The notes beneath the pieces are model-generated. The model was given only the letters and a program-made list of their open reading frames with translations. It searched no databases and was not told the origin of the DNA. From CAMPJU01 sp046566095 (lineage in GTDB: Bacteria; Pseudomonadota; Gammaproteobacteria; Xanthomonadales; Xanthomonadaceae): a stretch of DNA of 8,154 bases. Every line of letters begins with the position of its first letter. The stretch's first letter is position 1. Location: the NCBI GenBank assembly GCA_046566095.1, contig JBKHXI010000241.1, positions 1 through 8,154 of the forward strand. Direction: 5' to 3'. Shown one piece after another: positions 1-6,435 of the stretch. A program made the translations under genes and the position numbers.

Positions 1-11
1 CGGCAACGCCC

Positions 12-500
12 TCAGCCGGCGGCTTCGAAGCGGTTGGCCTCGACGTTCTTGCGCACCTTGCCGGGGTCCCAGACGCGGCCGTTCATCGCGATGTACACGC
101 CCGGCGGCAGCGACTGCACCGCGCCCACCGCGGTGCCGATGTTGAACTCGGCGTCCGAGCCGCGGAACCGCGCCGGGTTCAGCGCGCCGGTCAGGACGAT
201 GGTCTTGCCGGGAATCGACGTCAGCACCCGCGCGGTCTCCACCATGCTGTCGGTGCCGTGGGTCACCAGCACGTGGCGCGCGTCCTGGGCGGCGATGGTG
301 GCGCGGACCAGCTCGCGGTCGGCGTCGTCCAGGTGCAGCGAGTCCTTGCGCAGGATCGGGATCACGGTGAAGCGGAAGGCCACGCCCAGTTCCTCCAGGA
401 TGCGGCCGATCTGCGGCTCGCCGACCTGGAAGTCGGACTTGTCGTCGAAGTAGATCTTGTCGATGGTGCCGCCGGTGGTGACGACGCAGAGACGGTCCAT
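12..500 (-). CDS. Short asparaginase-domain protein (N-terminal domain only)
   Basis: A 162-residue protein matching the N-terminal catalytic domain of bacterial L-asparaginases, which hydrolyse L-asparagine to aspartate and ammonia. Visible motifs are the first threonine loop TGGTID (residues 9-14, Thr12 as candidate nucleophile), the second signature HGTDS (81-85, with Thr83 and Asp84) and VLTGALNPA (102-110). A lysine near 151 sits where the catalytic lysine of the type II enzyme is expected. Full enzymes are about 320-350 residues; here a TGA follows residue 162, so the C-terminal domain that normally completes the subunit is missing. The reading frame is clean, which argues for a real short family rather than fresh decay. 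No signal peptide, so cytoplasmic. It is the last gene of the wrbA–DUF2069 group, 71 bp after DUF2069, and may have its own promoter. No strong ribosome binding site precedes the ATG. Whether it hydrolyses asparagine is unknown; the domain call is secure. Confidence 0.88.
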   Translation of the reverse strand: MDRLCVVTTGGTIDKIYFDDKSDFQVGEPQIGRILEELGVAFRFTVIPILRKDSLHLDDADRELVRATIAAQDARHVLVTHGTDSMVETARVLTSIPGKTIVLTGALNPARFRGSDAEFNIGTAVGAVQSLPPGVYIAMNGRVWDPGKVRKNVEANRFEAAG

Positions 501-542
501 GGACGTCGCCGCGGGCGGGAGGGGGCGCCCGTCGAGGCGCGC

Positions 543-548
543 ATTATA
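543..548 (-). promoter_or_regulatory. Candidate sigma-70 -10 box for the asparaginase-domain gene
   Basis: Read on the minus strand this is a perfect TATAAT, rare in such GC-rich sequence, 42 bp upstream of the ATG at 500. The hexamer 17 bp upstream is CCGGGT, a poor -35, so this would be a weak or activator-dependent promoter. It may let the gene be expressed apart from wrbA and DUF2069. Confidence 0.4.
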
Positions 549-577
549 GGACCCGGCCAGCGAGGACCCGGCTAGCG
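548..577. repeat. 15-bp tandem direct repeat (two units)
   Basis: Two adjacent 15-bp units, 548-562 and 563-577 (AGGACCCGGCCAGCG, with one C-to-T change in the second), match at 14 of 15 positions. The second unit carries the stop codon of the DUF2069 gene (572-574) and the first abuts the TATAAT box. It looks like a local slippage duplication, or possibly a paired binding site. Confidence 0.6.
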
Positions 578-946
578 CAGACCGCCGGGACCGGCGTCGG
601 GGCCGCGACGGCCGAAACGCGCGCGCAGGCCCGGCAGGTTGGCCGCGAACACCACCGCCAGCGCCAGCGCCACCGCCGCCAGCGCGAAGCCGCGTTCGCC
701 CGGCCGGCTCCAGGCCACCATGACCCCGTGGCTGAACCAGGCCAGCGCCAGCACGCCGGCCCAGAAGCGTAGCCGCGGCGCGTCGCCGCGCAGCAGCCGC
801 GCGGCCATCGCCAGCGGCGGAAGCGCGAACAGCGCCAGCGCCGCCCAGCGGTCCGCGCCCGGCCAGAACCAGGCGCCGTACAGCGCCGCCAGCGCGAGCA
901 GCGCGCCGGCCAGCCAGCGCCGCGCGCCCGGATCACGCGCGCTCAT
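572..946 (-). CDS. DUF2069 family inner-membrane protein
   Basis: A 124-residue, strongly hydrophobic protein of the DUF2069 family, which has no established function. About four membrane segments can be drawn, at roughly residues 11-30, 34-50, 60-78 and 86-104, with arginine-rich connections and a basic, glycine-rich C-terminal tail. A tryptophan-rich region around residues 26-34 (AWFWPGADRW) and FSHGVMVAWS (71-80) resemble conserved parts of the family. The ATG at 946 overlaps the TGA of wrbA in an ATGA (943-946), so the two are probably translationally coupled. The pairing with wrbA is, to my recollection, common in Xanthomonadaceae, but a shared function has not been shown. A much longer frame reads into this gene from upstream; the start given is preferred because upstream residues are the antisense-like arginine-rich shadow of wrbA. 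Confidence 0.8.
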   Translation of the reverse strand: MSARDPGARRWLAGALLALAALYGAWFWPGADRWAALALFALPPLAMAARLLRGDAPRLRFWAGVLALAWFSHGVMVAWSRPGERGFALAAVALALAVVFAANLPGLRARFGRRGPDAGPGGLR

Positions 947-1533
947 GCCAGCTTCGCCGCCAGCTGCGCCACCCGCCGCCCCAGCGCCCGCGCCAGCGCC
1001 GCCTCCTCGTCGCTGGGCTGCGGATCGTCCTGCAGGCCCGCGACATGGCTGGCGCCGTAGGGCGTGCCGCCGCTGCGCGTGGAGTTGAGCGCCGGCTCGG
1101 TGTACGGCAGGCCGGCGAGCACGCAGCCGTGGTGCAGCAGCGGCAGCATCATCGACAGGAGCGTCGCCTCCTGGCCGCCGTGCATGGTCGCGGTGGAGGT
1201 GAACACCGCCGCCGGCTTGCCGACCAGCACGCCGCTGGCCCATTCCGCGCCGAGTCCGTCGATGAAATGCTTGAGCGGGGCGGCCATCATCCCGAAGCGC
1301 GTGGGGCTGCCGAGCAGCAGGCCGGCGCATCCGGCCAGGTCCGCGCGCTCCACGTAGGGCGGGCCGTCCTCCGGGACGGGGGGCGCGGCGACCTCGGTGA
1401 CCGGCGCCACCGGCGGTACCGTGCGCAGCCGTGCGGCCATGCCCTCGACCTCGCCGACGCCGCGCGCCGCCTGCCGCGCCAGGCGTGCGACCGAGCCGCC
1501 GCGGCTGTAGTAGAGCACCAGGATCTCGGCCAT
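943..1533 (-). CDS. wrbA: WrbA-type NAD(P)H:quinone oxidoreductase
   Basis: A 196-residue flavodoxin-fold protein. WrbA enzymes bind FMN and reduce quinones by two electrons with NAD(P)H, avoiding semiquinone radicals; they act as cytoplasmic tetramers. The phosphate-binding loop follows the first strand (ILVLYYSRGGSVARLA, residues 4-19). The WrbA signature GSPTRFGMMAAPLKHFID is at 75-92, FTSTATMHGGQEATLLSMM at 111-129, and YTEPALNSTRSGGTPYGASH at 144-163. Length matches the family. A longer frame exists to 1593, but the ATG at 1533 (MAEILVLYYS) puts the first strand at the N-terminus as in known WrbA proteins, and the extra residues are low complexity. No strong ribosome binding site is seen. 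It heads the minus-strand group with DUF2069 and is divergent from the yihY-type gene. Confidence 0.93.
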   Translation of the reverse strand: MAEILVLYYSRGGSVARLARQAARGVGEVEGMAARLRTVPPVAPVTEVAAPPVPEDGPPYVERADLAGCAGLLLGSPTRFGMMAAPLKHFIDGLGAEWASGVLVGKPAAVFTSTATMHGGQEATLLSMMLPLLHHGCVLAGLPYTEPALNSTRSGGTPYGASHVAGLQDDPQPSDEEAALARALGRRVAQLAAKLA

Positions 1534-1610
1534 CGACGCTGCGCCAGGGAGGGACGCGGACAGGATAGTGGATGCGCCGCCGCCCGCGGCCATCGGTTAC
1601 CCTCCGGGCG
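1534..1610. promoter_or_regulatory. Divergent intergenic region between wrbA and the yihY-type gene
   Basis: These 77 bp must hold the promoters of both flanking operons. I see no clear -35/-10 pair. On the minus strand TATCCT (about 1562-1567) could be a weak -10 for wrbA. A GTAACC lies at 1595-1600 on the minus strand but lacks the CGAA partner at 16 bp. Confidence 0.35.
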
Positions 1611-2885
1611 ATGAGTCCCAGGGCCGCATGGATCCGCCTGTCCGAGCGCGTGCGCGACCGCGCGCGCGCCGGTTCGTTCTTCCGGTTCCTGTGGCGGCGC
1701 TTCCTGGACGACCGCCTGTTCGAGGCCGCCGGAGCGCTGTCGTTCACCACCGTGTTTGCGCTGGTGCCGCTGTCGATGGTGGTGTTCGGCGTGCTGTCGG
1801 CGTTCCCGGTGTTCAACGAGTGGAGCGGTCGGCTCAGCGCCTACATCTTCTCCAACTTCGTGCCGAGTTCGGCGCGGGCCGTGGAAACCTACCTGCAGCA
1901 GTTCTCGGAGAACGCCGGGCAGCTGACCGTGGCCGGCGTGGTCGCGCTGGTGGTCTCGCTGCTGATCACCCTGACCAGCGTCGAGGCGACCTTCAACCGG
2001 ATCTGGCGGGTCAAGGCGCCGCGGCCCAAGTTCAGCCGCTTCCTGGTGTACTGGACCGTGCTCACCCTGGGCGCGCTGATCGCGGCGACCTCGCTGGCGC
2101 TGTCGACCCGCCTGTTCGCGCTGGAGGTGTTCTCCACCCAGCCGGGCCGCGCGATCGAGGACCTGATGCTGCGGCTGGCGCCGATGACGATCGAGCTGGT
2201 CGCCTTCGCCGCGATCTACCGCGCGGTCCCGCACCGCACCGTGCACTGGCGCCACGCCTTCGCCGGCGCGCTGCTGGCGGTGCTGCTGTTCGAACTGGTC
2301 AAGGGCGGACTGGGCCTGTTCCTGAGCAACTTCCCGGCCTACGAGCGCATCTACGGCGCGGTGGCGTTCGTGCCGATCTTCCTGCTGTGGATCTTCCTGG
2401 GCTGGGTGGCGATCCTGCTGGGCGCGTCGCTGGCCGCGTCGATCTCTGCCTTCCGCTACCAGCCGGTGGCGATGCGCCTGCCCGAGGGCTACGAGATCTA
2501 CGGCATCCTGCGCATGCTCGGCCGCTTCGCGCAGGCGCGCGCCGAGGGCCACGGACTGCACAGCGACGACATCCAGCGCATGGAACCGATGCTCACCGAC
2601 GCCCTGGTGCAGCAGCTGCTGGCCCAGTTCGAGGAGATCCGCCTGGTGCGGCGCGCCGAATCCGGCGAATGGCTGCTCTCGCGCGACCTGGACGAGCTGA
2701 GCCTGGGCGAGCTGTACGAGGCCTGCCAGTTGCGCATCCCGGTGGCCGAGGCGCATCTTCCCTGCCGCGAGGATCCGCTCGGCCAGGCCGCCGCCGCCGC
2801 GCTGGACGAACTGCGCGTCCCGCTGCGCGCGCTGCTCAAGCGGCGCGTCGCCGGCATCTACCAGTCCCCCAGGAGCGAACGATGA
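1611..2885 (+). CDS. yihY: YihY/BrkB (UPF0761) family membrane protein with C-terminal extension
   Basis: A 424-residue protein of the YihY/BrkB family. These inner-membrane proteins have an unsettled role; they were once misnamed ribonuclease BN, and transport or envelope roles have been suggested. The first 280 residues hold about six membrane segments (roughly 42-65, 105-124, 145-166, 188-205, 216-240, 248-278). Family hallmarks are the Phe/Leu-rich GALSFTTVFALVPL near 41-54, FNRIWRVKAPRPKFSRFLVYW at about 128-148 and FPAYERIYGAVAFVPIFLLW at 241-260. E. coli YihY is about 290 residues; here roughly 140 residues follow the last segment, and 315-375 look like a winged-helix-type fold. The ATG at 1611 is preferred over one at 1572, whose extra residues are low complexity and overlap the promoter area. 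Its TGA overlaps the next ATG (2882-2885), so the three plus-strand genes form one operon. Confidence 0.85.
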   Translation: MSPRAAWIRLSERVRDRARAGSFFRFLWRRFLDDRLFEAAGALSFTTVFALVPLSMVVFGVLSAFPVFNEWSGRLSAYIFSNFVPSSARAVETYLQQFSENAGQLTVAGVVALVVSLLITLTSVEATFNRIWRVKAPRPKFSRFLVYWTVLTLGALIAATSLALSTRLFALEVFSTQPGRAIEDLMLRLAPMTIELVAFAAIYRAVPHRTVHWRHAFAGALLAVLLFELVKGGLGLFLSNFPAYERIYGAVAFVPIFLLWIFLGWVAILLGASLAASISAFRYQPVAMRLPEGYEIYGILRMLGRFAQARAEGHGLHSDDIQRMEPMLTDALVQQLLAQFEEIRLVRRAESGEWLLSRDLDELSLGELYEACQLRIPVAEAHLPCREDPLGQAAAAALDELRVPLRALLKRRVAGIYQSPRSER

Positions 2886-3490
2886 AGCCATTCCCCAGGC
2901 GCGCCGCCTGCGCACTCTGCCTCGTGGCCGCCCTGGCCGGGTGCCGCGCCGAGCGGCCGGCGGCCGCGGACGCCGCCGATGCCGCGCCCGCGCCCGCCGC
3001 GGCACCGGCCGGGCCCGCCGCGGAACCGGAGGCGGCGGCGCGTCCGTCCCTGCAGGTCGACACCCTCGACCACGGGCGCTACGACCTGGCCGAGCATCGC
3101 GGCCGCTGGGTGGTGGTCAACTTCTGGGCGACCTGGTGCTCGCCCTGCCTGAAGGAGATGCCGGAGCTGTCGGCGCTGGACGCGATGCGCGAGCACATCG
3201 AGGTCGTGGGCCTGGCCTACGAGGAGATCGAGGTCGGCGCGATGCGCGAGTTCCTGGCCGCGCACCCGGTGGTGTATCCGATCGCGATCGTGGACGTGTA
3301 CGCGCCGCCGGCCGACTTCGACACGCCGCGCGGCCTGCCGATGACCTACCTGGTGGCGCCGGACGGCACGATCGCGAAGCAGTTCCTCGGCCCGGTGACC
3401 GCGCACCAGATCGAGGAGGCGATCGCCGCCGCGGGCGGCCCCGCATCCGGTGCGCCGGTGCAACCCGCGGAGGCGACGCCGGGCGCATGA
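2882..3490 (+). CDS. TlpA-like thioredoxin-fold lipoprotein
   Basis: A 202-residue exported thiol-disulfide protein. Residues 1-21 form a lipoprotein signal with basic MKPFPRR, a hydrophobic stretch and lipobox LAGC (Cys21). An Ala/Pro/Glu linker (about 22-55) tethers the catalytic domain. The thioredoxin domain (about 56-185) has VVVNFWATWCSPCLKEMPEL at 77-96 with redox pair Cys86/Cys89 and the cis-proline loop GLPMT at 151-155 (Pro153). Such TlpA/ResA-type proteins usually reduce or repair disulfides in periplasmic clients, for example in cytochrome c maturation; the client here cannot be told. Residue 22 is arginine, not aspartate, so outer-membrane sorting is possible. A good ribosome site AGGAG (2871-2875) lies 6 nt before the ATG, which overlaps the previous stop; the TGA overlaps the acylphosphatase ATG (3487-3490). 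Confidence 0.9.
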   Translation: MKPFPRRAACALCLVAALAGCRAERPAAADAADAAPAPAAAPAGPAAEPEAAARPSLQVDTLDHGRYDLAEHRGRWVVVNFWATWCSPCLKEMPELSALDAMREHIEVVGLAYEEIEVGAMREFLAAHPVVYPIAIVDVYAPPADFDTPRGLPMTYLVAPDGTIAKQFLGPVTAHQIEEAIAAAGGPASGAPVQPAEATPGA

Positions 3491-3756
3491 GCGCGGCCCG
3501 CTTCATCGTCCGCGGCCGGGTGCAGGGCGTGTTCTTCCGCGCCTCCACCCGGGAGCGCGCGCTGGCCCTGGGCCTGCGCGGCAGCGCGGTCAACCGCGCC
3601 GACGGCAGCGTCGAGGTCCGCGCGGCGGGCGACGCGCAGGCGCTGGACGCGCTCGAACGCTGGCTGCGCCACGGGCCCGCCCAGGCCCGGGTCGAGGCGG
3701 TGCAGCGCGAGCCGCTGGATCCGGACGCGGTCGGCGAGGGCTTCGCCACCGGCTGA
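3487..3756 (+). CDS. acyP: Acylphosphatase
   Basis: An 89-residue cytoplasmic enzyme that hydrolyses acyl phosphates such as acetyl phosphate or carbamoyl phosphate. Length is typical (about 90). The substrate loop GRVQGVFFR is at 10-18, with Arg18 the phosphate-binding arginine, and the catalytic asparagine is Asn36 in SAVNRADGSVEV (33-44). The usual GWVRN before the DG turn is here GSAVN, so the residue before the asparagine is not arginine; the family asparagine is still present. The start ATG overlaps the stop of the thioredoxin gene in ATGA, and a GGAGG lies at 3469-3473, 13 nt upstream. It is the last gene of the plus-strand operon and converges on the anti-sigma gene 25 bp away. Confidence 0.95.
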   Translation: MSAARFIVRGRVQGVFFRASTRERALALGLRGSAVNRADGSVEVRAAGDAQALDALERWLRHGPAQARVEAVQREPLDPDAVGEGFATG

Positions 3757-3773
3757 GCCGCCGCTGCGCGCCG

Positions 3774-3797
3774 CCGCGCGGCTACGACGCCGCGCGG
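3774..3797. terminator. GC hairpin between convergent operons (possible terminator)
   Basis: A perfect 9-bp inverted repeat (CCGCGCGGC at 3774-3782 with GCCGCGCGG at 3789-3797, loop of 6) lies where the acylphosphatase and anti-sigma genes converge. It includes the anti-sigma stop codon. No T-run follows on either strand, so it is not a classical intrinsic terminator; position is the main support. Confidence 0.3.
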
Positions 3798-4450
3798 GCG
3801 TGGCCGATCCAGGCGAACAGGCGCCTGCTCGAGGCCAGGCCGAGCCCGGCCAGCACCGCGACCGCGCCGGCATGCCAGAGCAGGGTCATCAGCATGGTCT
3901 CGCCCTCGTGCAGCAGCCCGACCCCGGCCGAGGCCAGCGCCGCGGCGGCCAGCGCGGCCAGGGCCGCGGTCGCGGCCGGGTGCACCACCGCCGCGTGCCG
4001 GACCATCAGCAGCATGACCAGGCCCAGCGGCAGGCTCACCAGGGTGATGGTCCAGGCGCATTCGGCGCTGACCGGGTCGAAGGCCAGGGCCGCCGGGCCC
4101 AGCCGCGCGTAGTCGCGCAGGCAGCCCCAGCCCAGCCCGGCCAGCCACAGCGCCGCCGCCGGCGCCGGCAGCCAGGCCCAGCGCAGCCGGCGCCCGGGCA
4201 GGCTGACCACGAAGGCGGCGTGCGCCGCCAGCACCCCGACCAGCAGGCTGGCCAGCCATTCGGTGCGGACCGCCGGGTCGGCCATGGCCCGGGCCAGGTC
4301 GGCGCGCAGGCCATGCCCGGCCGCCACAACGGCCAGGACCGCCGCGGCCAGCAGCAGCCAGGTGGCGGTGCGCCGCCAGGGTGGCGCCAGCCTGCGCACC
4401 GGTCGCGCGCCCGCGGCGAGTCGTTCGATCAGTCGTTCGGTTTCAGTCAT
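3782..4450 (-). CDS. nrsF: DUF1109/NrsF-type membrane anti-sigma factor
   Basis: A 222-residue inner-membrane protein of the DUF1109 family. In Caulobacter the family member NrsF holds the ECF factor SigF inactive until heavy-metal or oxidative stress is sensed; that is family knowledge, and its role here is inferred. The short cytoplasmic N-terminus (MTETERLIERLAAG, then PVRRLAPPWRR) would bind the sigma factor. About six membrane segments follow, near 28-47, 66-84, 92-109, 135-152, 157-180 and 188-208. Two cysteines, Cys110 in GWGCLRDY and Cys131 in SAECAWTITL, sit in the expected loop and match the pair reported to be needed for sensing. The ATG at 4450 lies inside the end of the sigma gene (8-bp overlap), which implies coupled translation in near-equal amounts. 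It is the last gene of the operon. Confidence 0.88.
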   Translation of the reverse strand: MTETERLIERLAAGARPVRRLAPPWRRTATWLLLAAAVLAVVAAGHGLRADLARAMADPAVRTEWLASLLVGVLAAHAAFVVSLPGRRLRWAWLPAPAAALWLAGLGWGCLRDYARLGPAALAFDPVSAECAWTITLVSLPLGLVMLLMVRHAAVVHPAATAALAALAAAALASAGVGLLHEGETMLMTLLWHAGAVAVLAGLGLASSRRLFAWIGHARAAS

Positions 4451-5123
4451 GGTCCTGCCCGGTGGGTGCGAGGGCGTGGCGCAGCGATTCCAGGGCGCGA
4501 TGGCAGGCGACCTTGAGCGCGCCCGCGCTGCGGGCGGTGCGGCCGGCGGCTTCCTCCAGCGACAGCCCCTGCAGCCGGAGCAGGCGCACCGCCTCGCGCT
4601 GGCGCCCGGGCAGGCCGTCGACCGCGCGCTGCAGGCGGGCGCCGGCCTGCGCCGCGGACAGGGCCTCGAACGGACCCGGCCCGGTCGATTCCGGTTCGGC
4701 CGCGGCCAGCCCGTCGTCGCCTTCGTGCCGCAGCCGGCGCGCGCGCCTGCGCAGCAGGTCGATGCAGCGGCGCCTGGCGATGGTGGCCAGCCAGGGCTTG
4801 AACGGACGCGCCGGCTCGTAGGTGTGGCGGATGTCGTGGACCACGAGCAGGATGTCCTGCACCGCGTCCTCGGCGTCCTCGCCGTGCCCGAGATGGCGGC
4901 GGGCGATGGCGCGCAGGTAGGGCGTGATCGCGCGCAGCAGTGCGTGGTAGGCCTCGCGGTCGCCGTCCTGCGCGCGCCGCATCAGCCCGCGCCACTCCGT
5001 CTCCCCGGCCGCGGCCGGGGCGGGGGAGGCGGTCCGGGTCGATGCCTCGGCCATCGGCTGCGCCGGCTGCGTCCGCGGGAACGGCACGATCGTGGCCATC
5101 ATGCGACCGCGGCCGACGGGCAT
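4443..5123 (-). CDS. sigF: ECF RNA polymerase sigma factor, SigF (ECF16-like) type
   Basis: An extracytoplasmic-function sigma factor of up to 226 residues. Region 2 spans about 43-132: WRGLMRRAQDGDREAYHALL, then GEDAEDAVQDILLVVHDIRH (81-100), which melts and binds the -10, and PFKPWLATIARRRCIDLLRR (107-126). Region 4 (about 160-218) has LPGRQREAVRLLRLQGLSLEEAAG (171-194), the helix-turn-helix for the -35. The DUF1109 partner points to the SigF/ECF16 type, which in Caulobacter answers to copper, cadmium or chromate stress. The first 40 residues are Pro/Ala-rich and not part of a sigma domain. The ATG at 5123 was chosen because it overlaps the DoxX stop (TGATG), but ATGs at 5102, 5099 and 5054 are in frame and none has a strong ribosome site. 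It probably drives its own operon from the promoter near 8123-8148. Confidence 0.9.
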   Translation of the reverse strand: MPVGRGRMMATIVPFPRTQPAQPMAEASTRTASPAPAAAGETEWRGLMRRAQDGDREAYHALLRAITPYLRAIARRHLGHGEDAEDAVQDILLVVHDIRHTYEPARPFKPWLATIARRRCIDLLRRRARRLRHEGDDGLAAAEPESTGPGPFEALSAAQAGARLQRAVDGLPGRQREAVRLLRLQGLSLEEAAGRTARSAGALKVACHRALESLRHALAPTGQDHD

Positions 5124-5635
5124 CAACCGCGGCGGCGCCGCGCGAGCAGGCGGTCGAGCGACAGCGCCCCCGGGCCCAGCGCCATCAGCCACAGCATCGC
5201 CGCCGCCCAGACGCCGTGGGTCGGCCAGGCCGCGGGATACACGAACAGCTGGATCACCAGGGTCATCAGCAGCAGGGCGAATGCCGACAGGCGGGTCGCC
5301 AGGCCCAGCACCAGCAGCAGCGGGAACACATGCTCGGCGGCGGCCGCGAGCAGTGCGGCGAGTTCCGGCGGGATCAGCGGCAGCGCGTACTCGTAACGGA
5401 ACAGGTCGAGCGCGCTCTCCGACAGCCGCGGCGCGCCCAGCCGGACTTCGCCGCCGATCGGGTCCAGCACCAGGCCCTCGACCTTGGTCTGCCCGGACAG
5501 CCAGAAGGTGCCCGCCAGCGAAATCCGGGCGACCAGGGCGACCAGGTCGTGCGGGATCCGGGCGAAGGCGGCGGCCAGCCGGCCTTGCGGGGGGGCTGCC
5601 CGGTGGAGGGGGCTGGCGGGTGCGGAGGCGGACAT
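5123..5635 (-). CDS. DoxX-family membrane protein of bufferin cluster (BufD-like)
   Basis: A 170-residue inner-membrane protein of the DoxX family. Four membrane segments are visible near 31-49, 90-112, 117-134 and 142-160. Residues 38-53 (ISLAGTFWLSGQTKVE) match the usual DoxX start of a first helix followed by a Gly-x-x-Lys turn, and HVFPLLLVLGLATRLSAFALL (about 102-122) is also typical. DoxX proteins commonly close DUF2282–DUF692–DUF2063 clusters (called BufD or GigT in different bacteria), probably as a redox or quinone-linked helper; the exact activity is not settled. The ATG at 5635 is supported by an AGGA 8 nt upstream and by family length; the frame extends further upstream but without protein-like sequence. 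The gap from bufC is 32 bp. Its TGA overlaps the first possible sigma-factor ATG. Confidence 0.85.
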   Translation of the reverse strand: MSASAPASPLHRAAPPQGRLAAAFARIPHDLVALVARISLAGTFWLSGQTKVEGLVLDPIGGEVRLGAPRLSESALDLFRYEYALPLIPPELAALLAAAAEHVFPLLLVLGLATRLSAFALLLMTLVIQLFVYPAAWPTHGVWAAAMLWLMALGPGALSLDRLLARRRRG

Positions 5636-5667
5636 GGCGACGATCCTGCGGGCGGTGGCGGGAAGGC

Positions 5668-6435
5668 TCAGGAGGCATCGATGCCGACGACGAGCTGCCG
5701 CCCGACCAGCATCGCGAACAGGGTTTGCGGGTCGCCGCCGGCGGCGAAGGCGGCCGCGCAGGCGTCGCCGAGCGCCTGCCCGGCGCGCAATGCATCGAGC
5801 AGCGCGACTGCGCCGGCCGGCAGGGCGCTGCAATGCACCGCCAGGCCGCGGTCGCGGGCGACCAGCACGACCTCGGCGCGCGCGAGGTCGACGCGGCCCA
5901 GGTCGGCGCCGGCCGGGTCGTCGAGCCCCTGGTGCGCCGACCAGATCGACAGGACCGGATACGCGCTCGACAGCCAGTGCGCCGCCGGGTGCAGCCGCAA
6001 CCGGGCCGCAACGAGGCGGTCGGGATCCTGCGCCAGCGCGCCGAGCGTGGCGGTGGCGACCGGTTCGGCATCGGCGGCGTTGAAGGCGCGCACCCGCAGC
6101 TGTTCGAGGGCGGCGACATCGGCCAGGTAGGCCACGCCGGCCGCGGGGGCGAAGCCGGCGATGAATCCGGCAAAGCCTTCGCCGTATTCGGCCAGGATCG
6201 GCGATCGCGGCGGGTCGGCGAGCACGCGTGCGCGCGCCATGGCCCGGAAGAAGCGCTCGCCGACCAGCGCGCGGGCGACCGGGAAGGCCTCGGCCAGCGC
6301 GTCGACCAGCGAGACCACCAGGTTGTTGCGGTGCACGGCGAAGCGGCGCGCCGGATCGGCGCCGGGCGGCACGCGCAGCCCGGCGGGCGGCGGCCGCGCC
6401 GGATCGAGCAGGGCGGCGGCGAAGGCGGCGTTCAT
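5668..6435 (-). CDS. bufC: DUF2063 protein, BufC/MbnC-like partner of the DUF692 enzyme
   Basis: A 255-residue protein with the DUF2063 N-terminal domain (about 3-95): RRFAVHRNNLVVSLVDALAEAFP (30-52) and LVGERFFRAMARARVLADPPRSP (57-79), then LAEYGEGFAGFI (81-92). The C-terminal half (about 120-255) corresponds to the MbnC/BufC portion. In characterised relatives this subunit forms a heterodimer with the DUF692 iron enzyme and helps hold the precursor's leader. It was once read as a DNA-binding protein from the domain name; the setting next to a DUF692 gene argues for the RiPP role. Cytoplasmic, no signal peptide. The ATG at 6435 overlaps the bufB stop (ATGA, 6432-6435), which fits a stoichiometric complex. 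A longer open frame upstream is the antisense-like shadow of bufB and was discarded. Confidence 0.92.
   Translation of the reverse strand: MNAAFAAALLDPARPPPAGLRVPPGADPARRFAVHRNNLVVSLVDALAEAFPVARALVGERFFRAMARARVLADPPRSPILAEYGEGFAGFIAGFAPAAGVAYLADVAALEQLRVRAFNAADAEPVATATLGALAQDPDRLVAARLRLHPAAHWLSSAYPVLSIWSAHQGLDDPAGADLGRVDLARAEVVLVARDRGLAVHCSALPAGAVALLDALRAGQALGDACAAAFAAGGDPQTLFAMLVGRQLVVGIDAS

Noticed and set aside
1595..1600. A second GTAACC on the minus strand upstream of wrbA, as a possible SigF promoter.
   Set aside because: The four bases after a 16-bp spacer are GGCG, not CGAA, so only the -35 half matches.
1287..3005. Long minus-strand open frame opposite the yihY-type gene.
   Set aside because: It is rich in Gln, Arg, His and Gly with no domain, which is the usual antisense shadow of a GC-rich gene; the plus strand encodes a clear membrane protein.
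3774..3797. Calling this hairpin a confident bidirectional terminator.
   Set aside because: The stem is good but there is no T-tract on either side, and GC-rich DNA gives such palindromes by chance, so it is kept only at low confidence.
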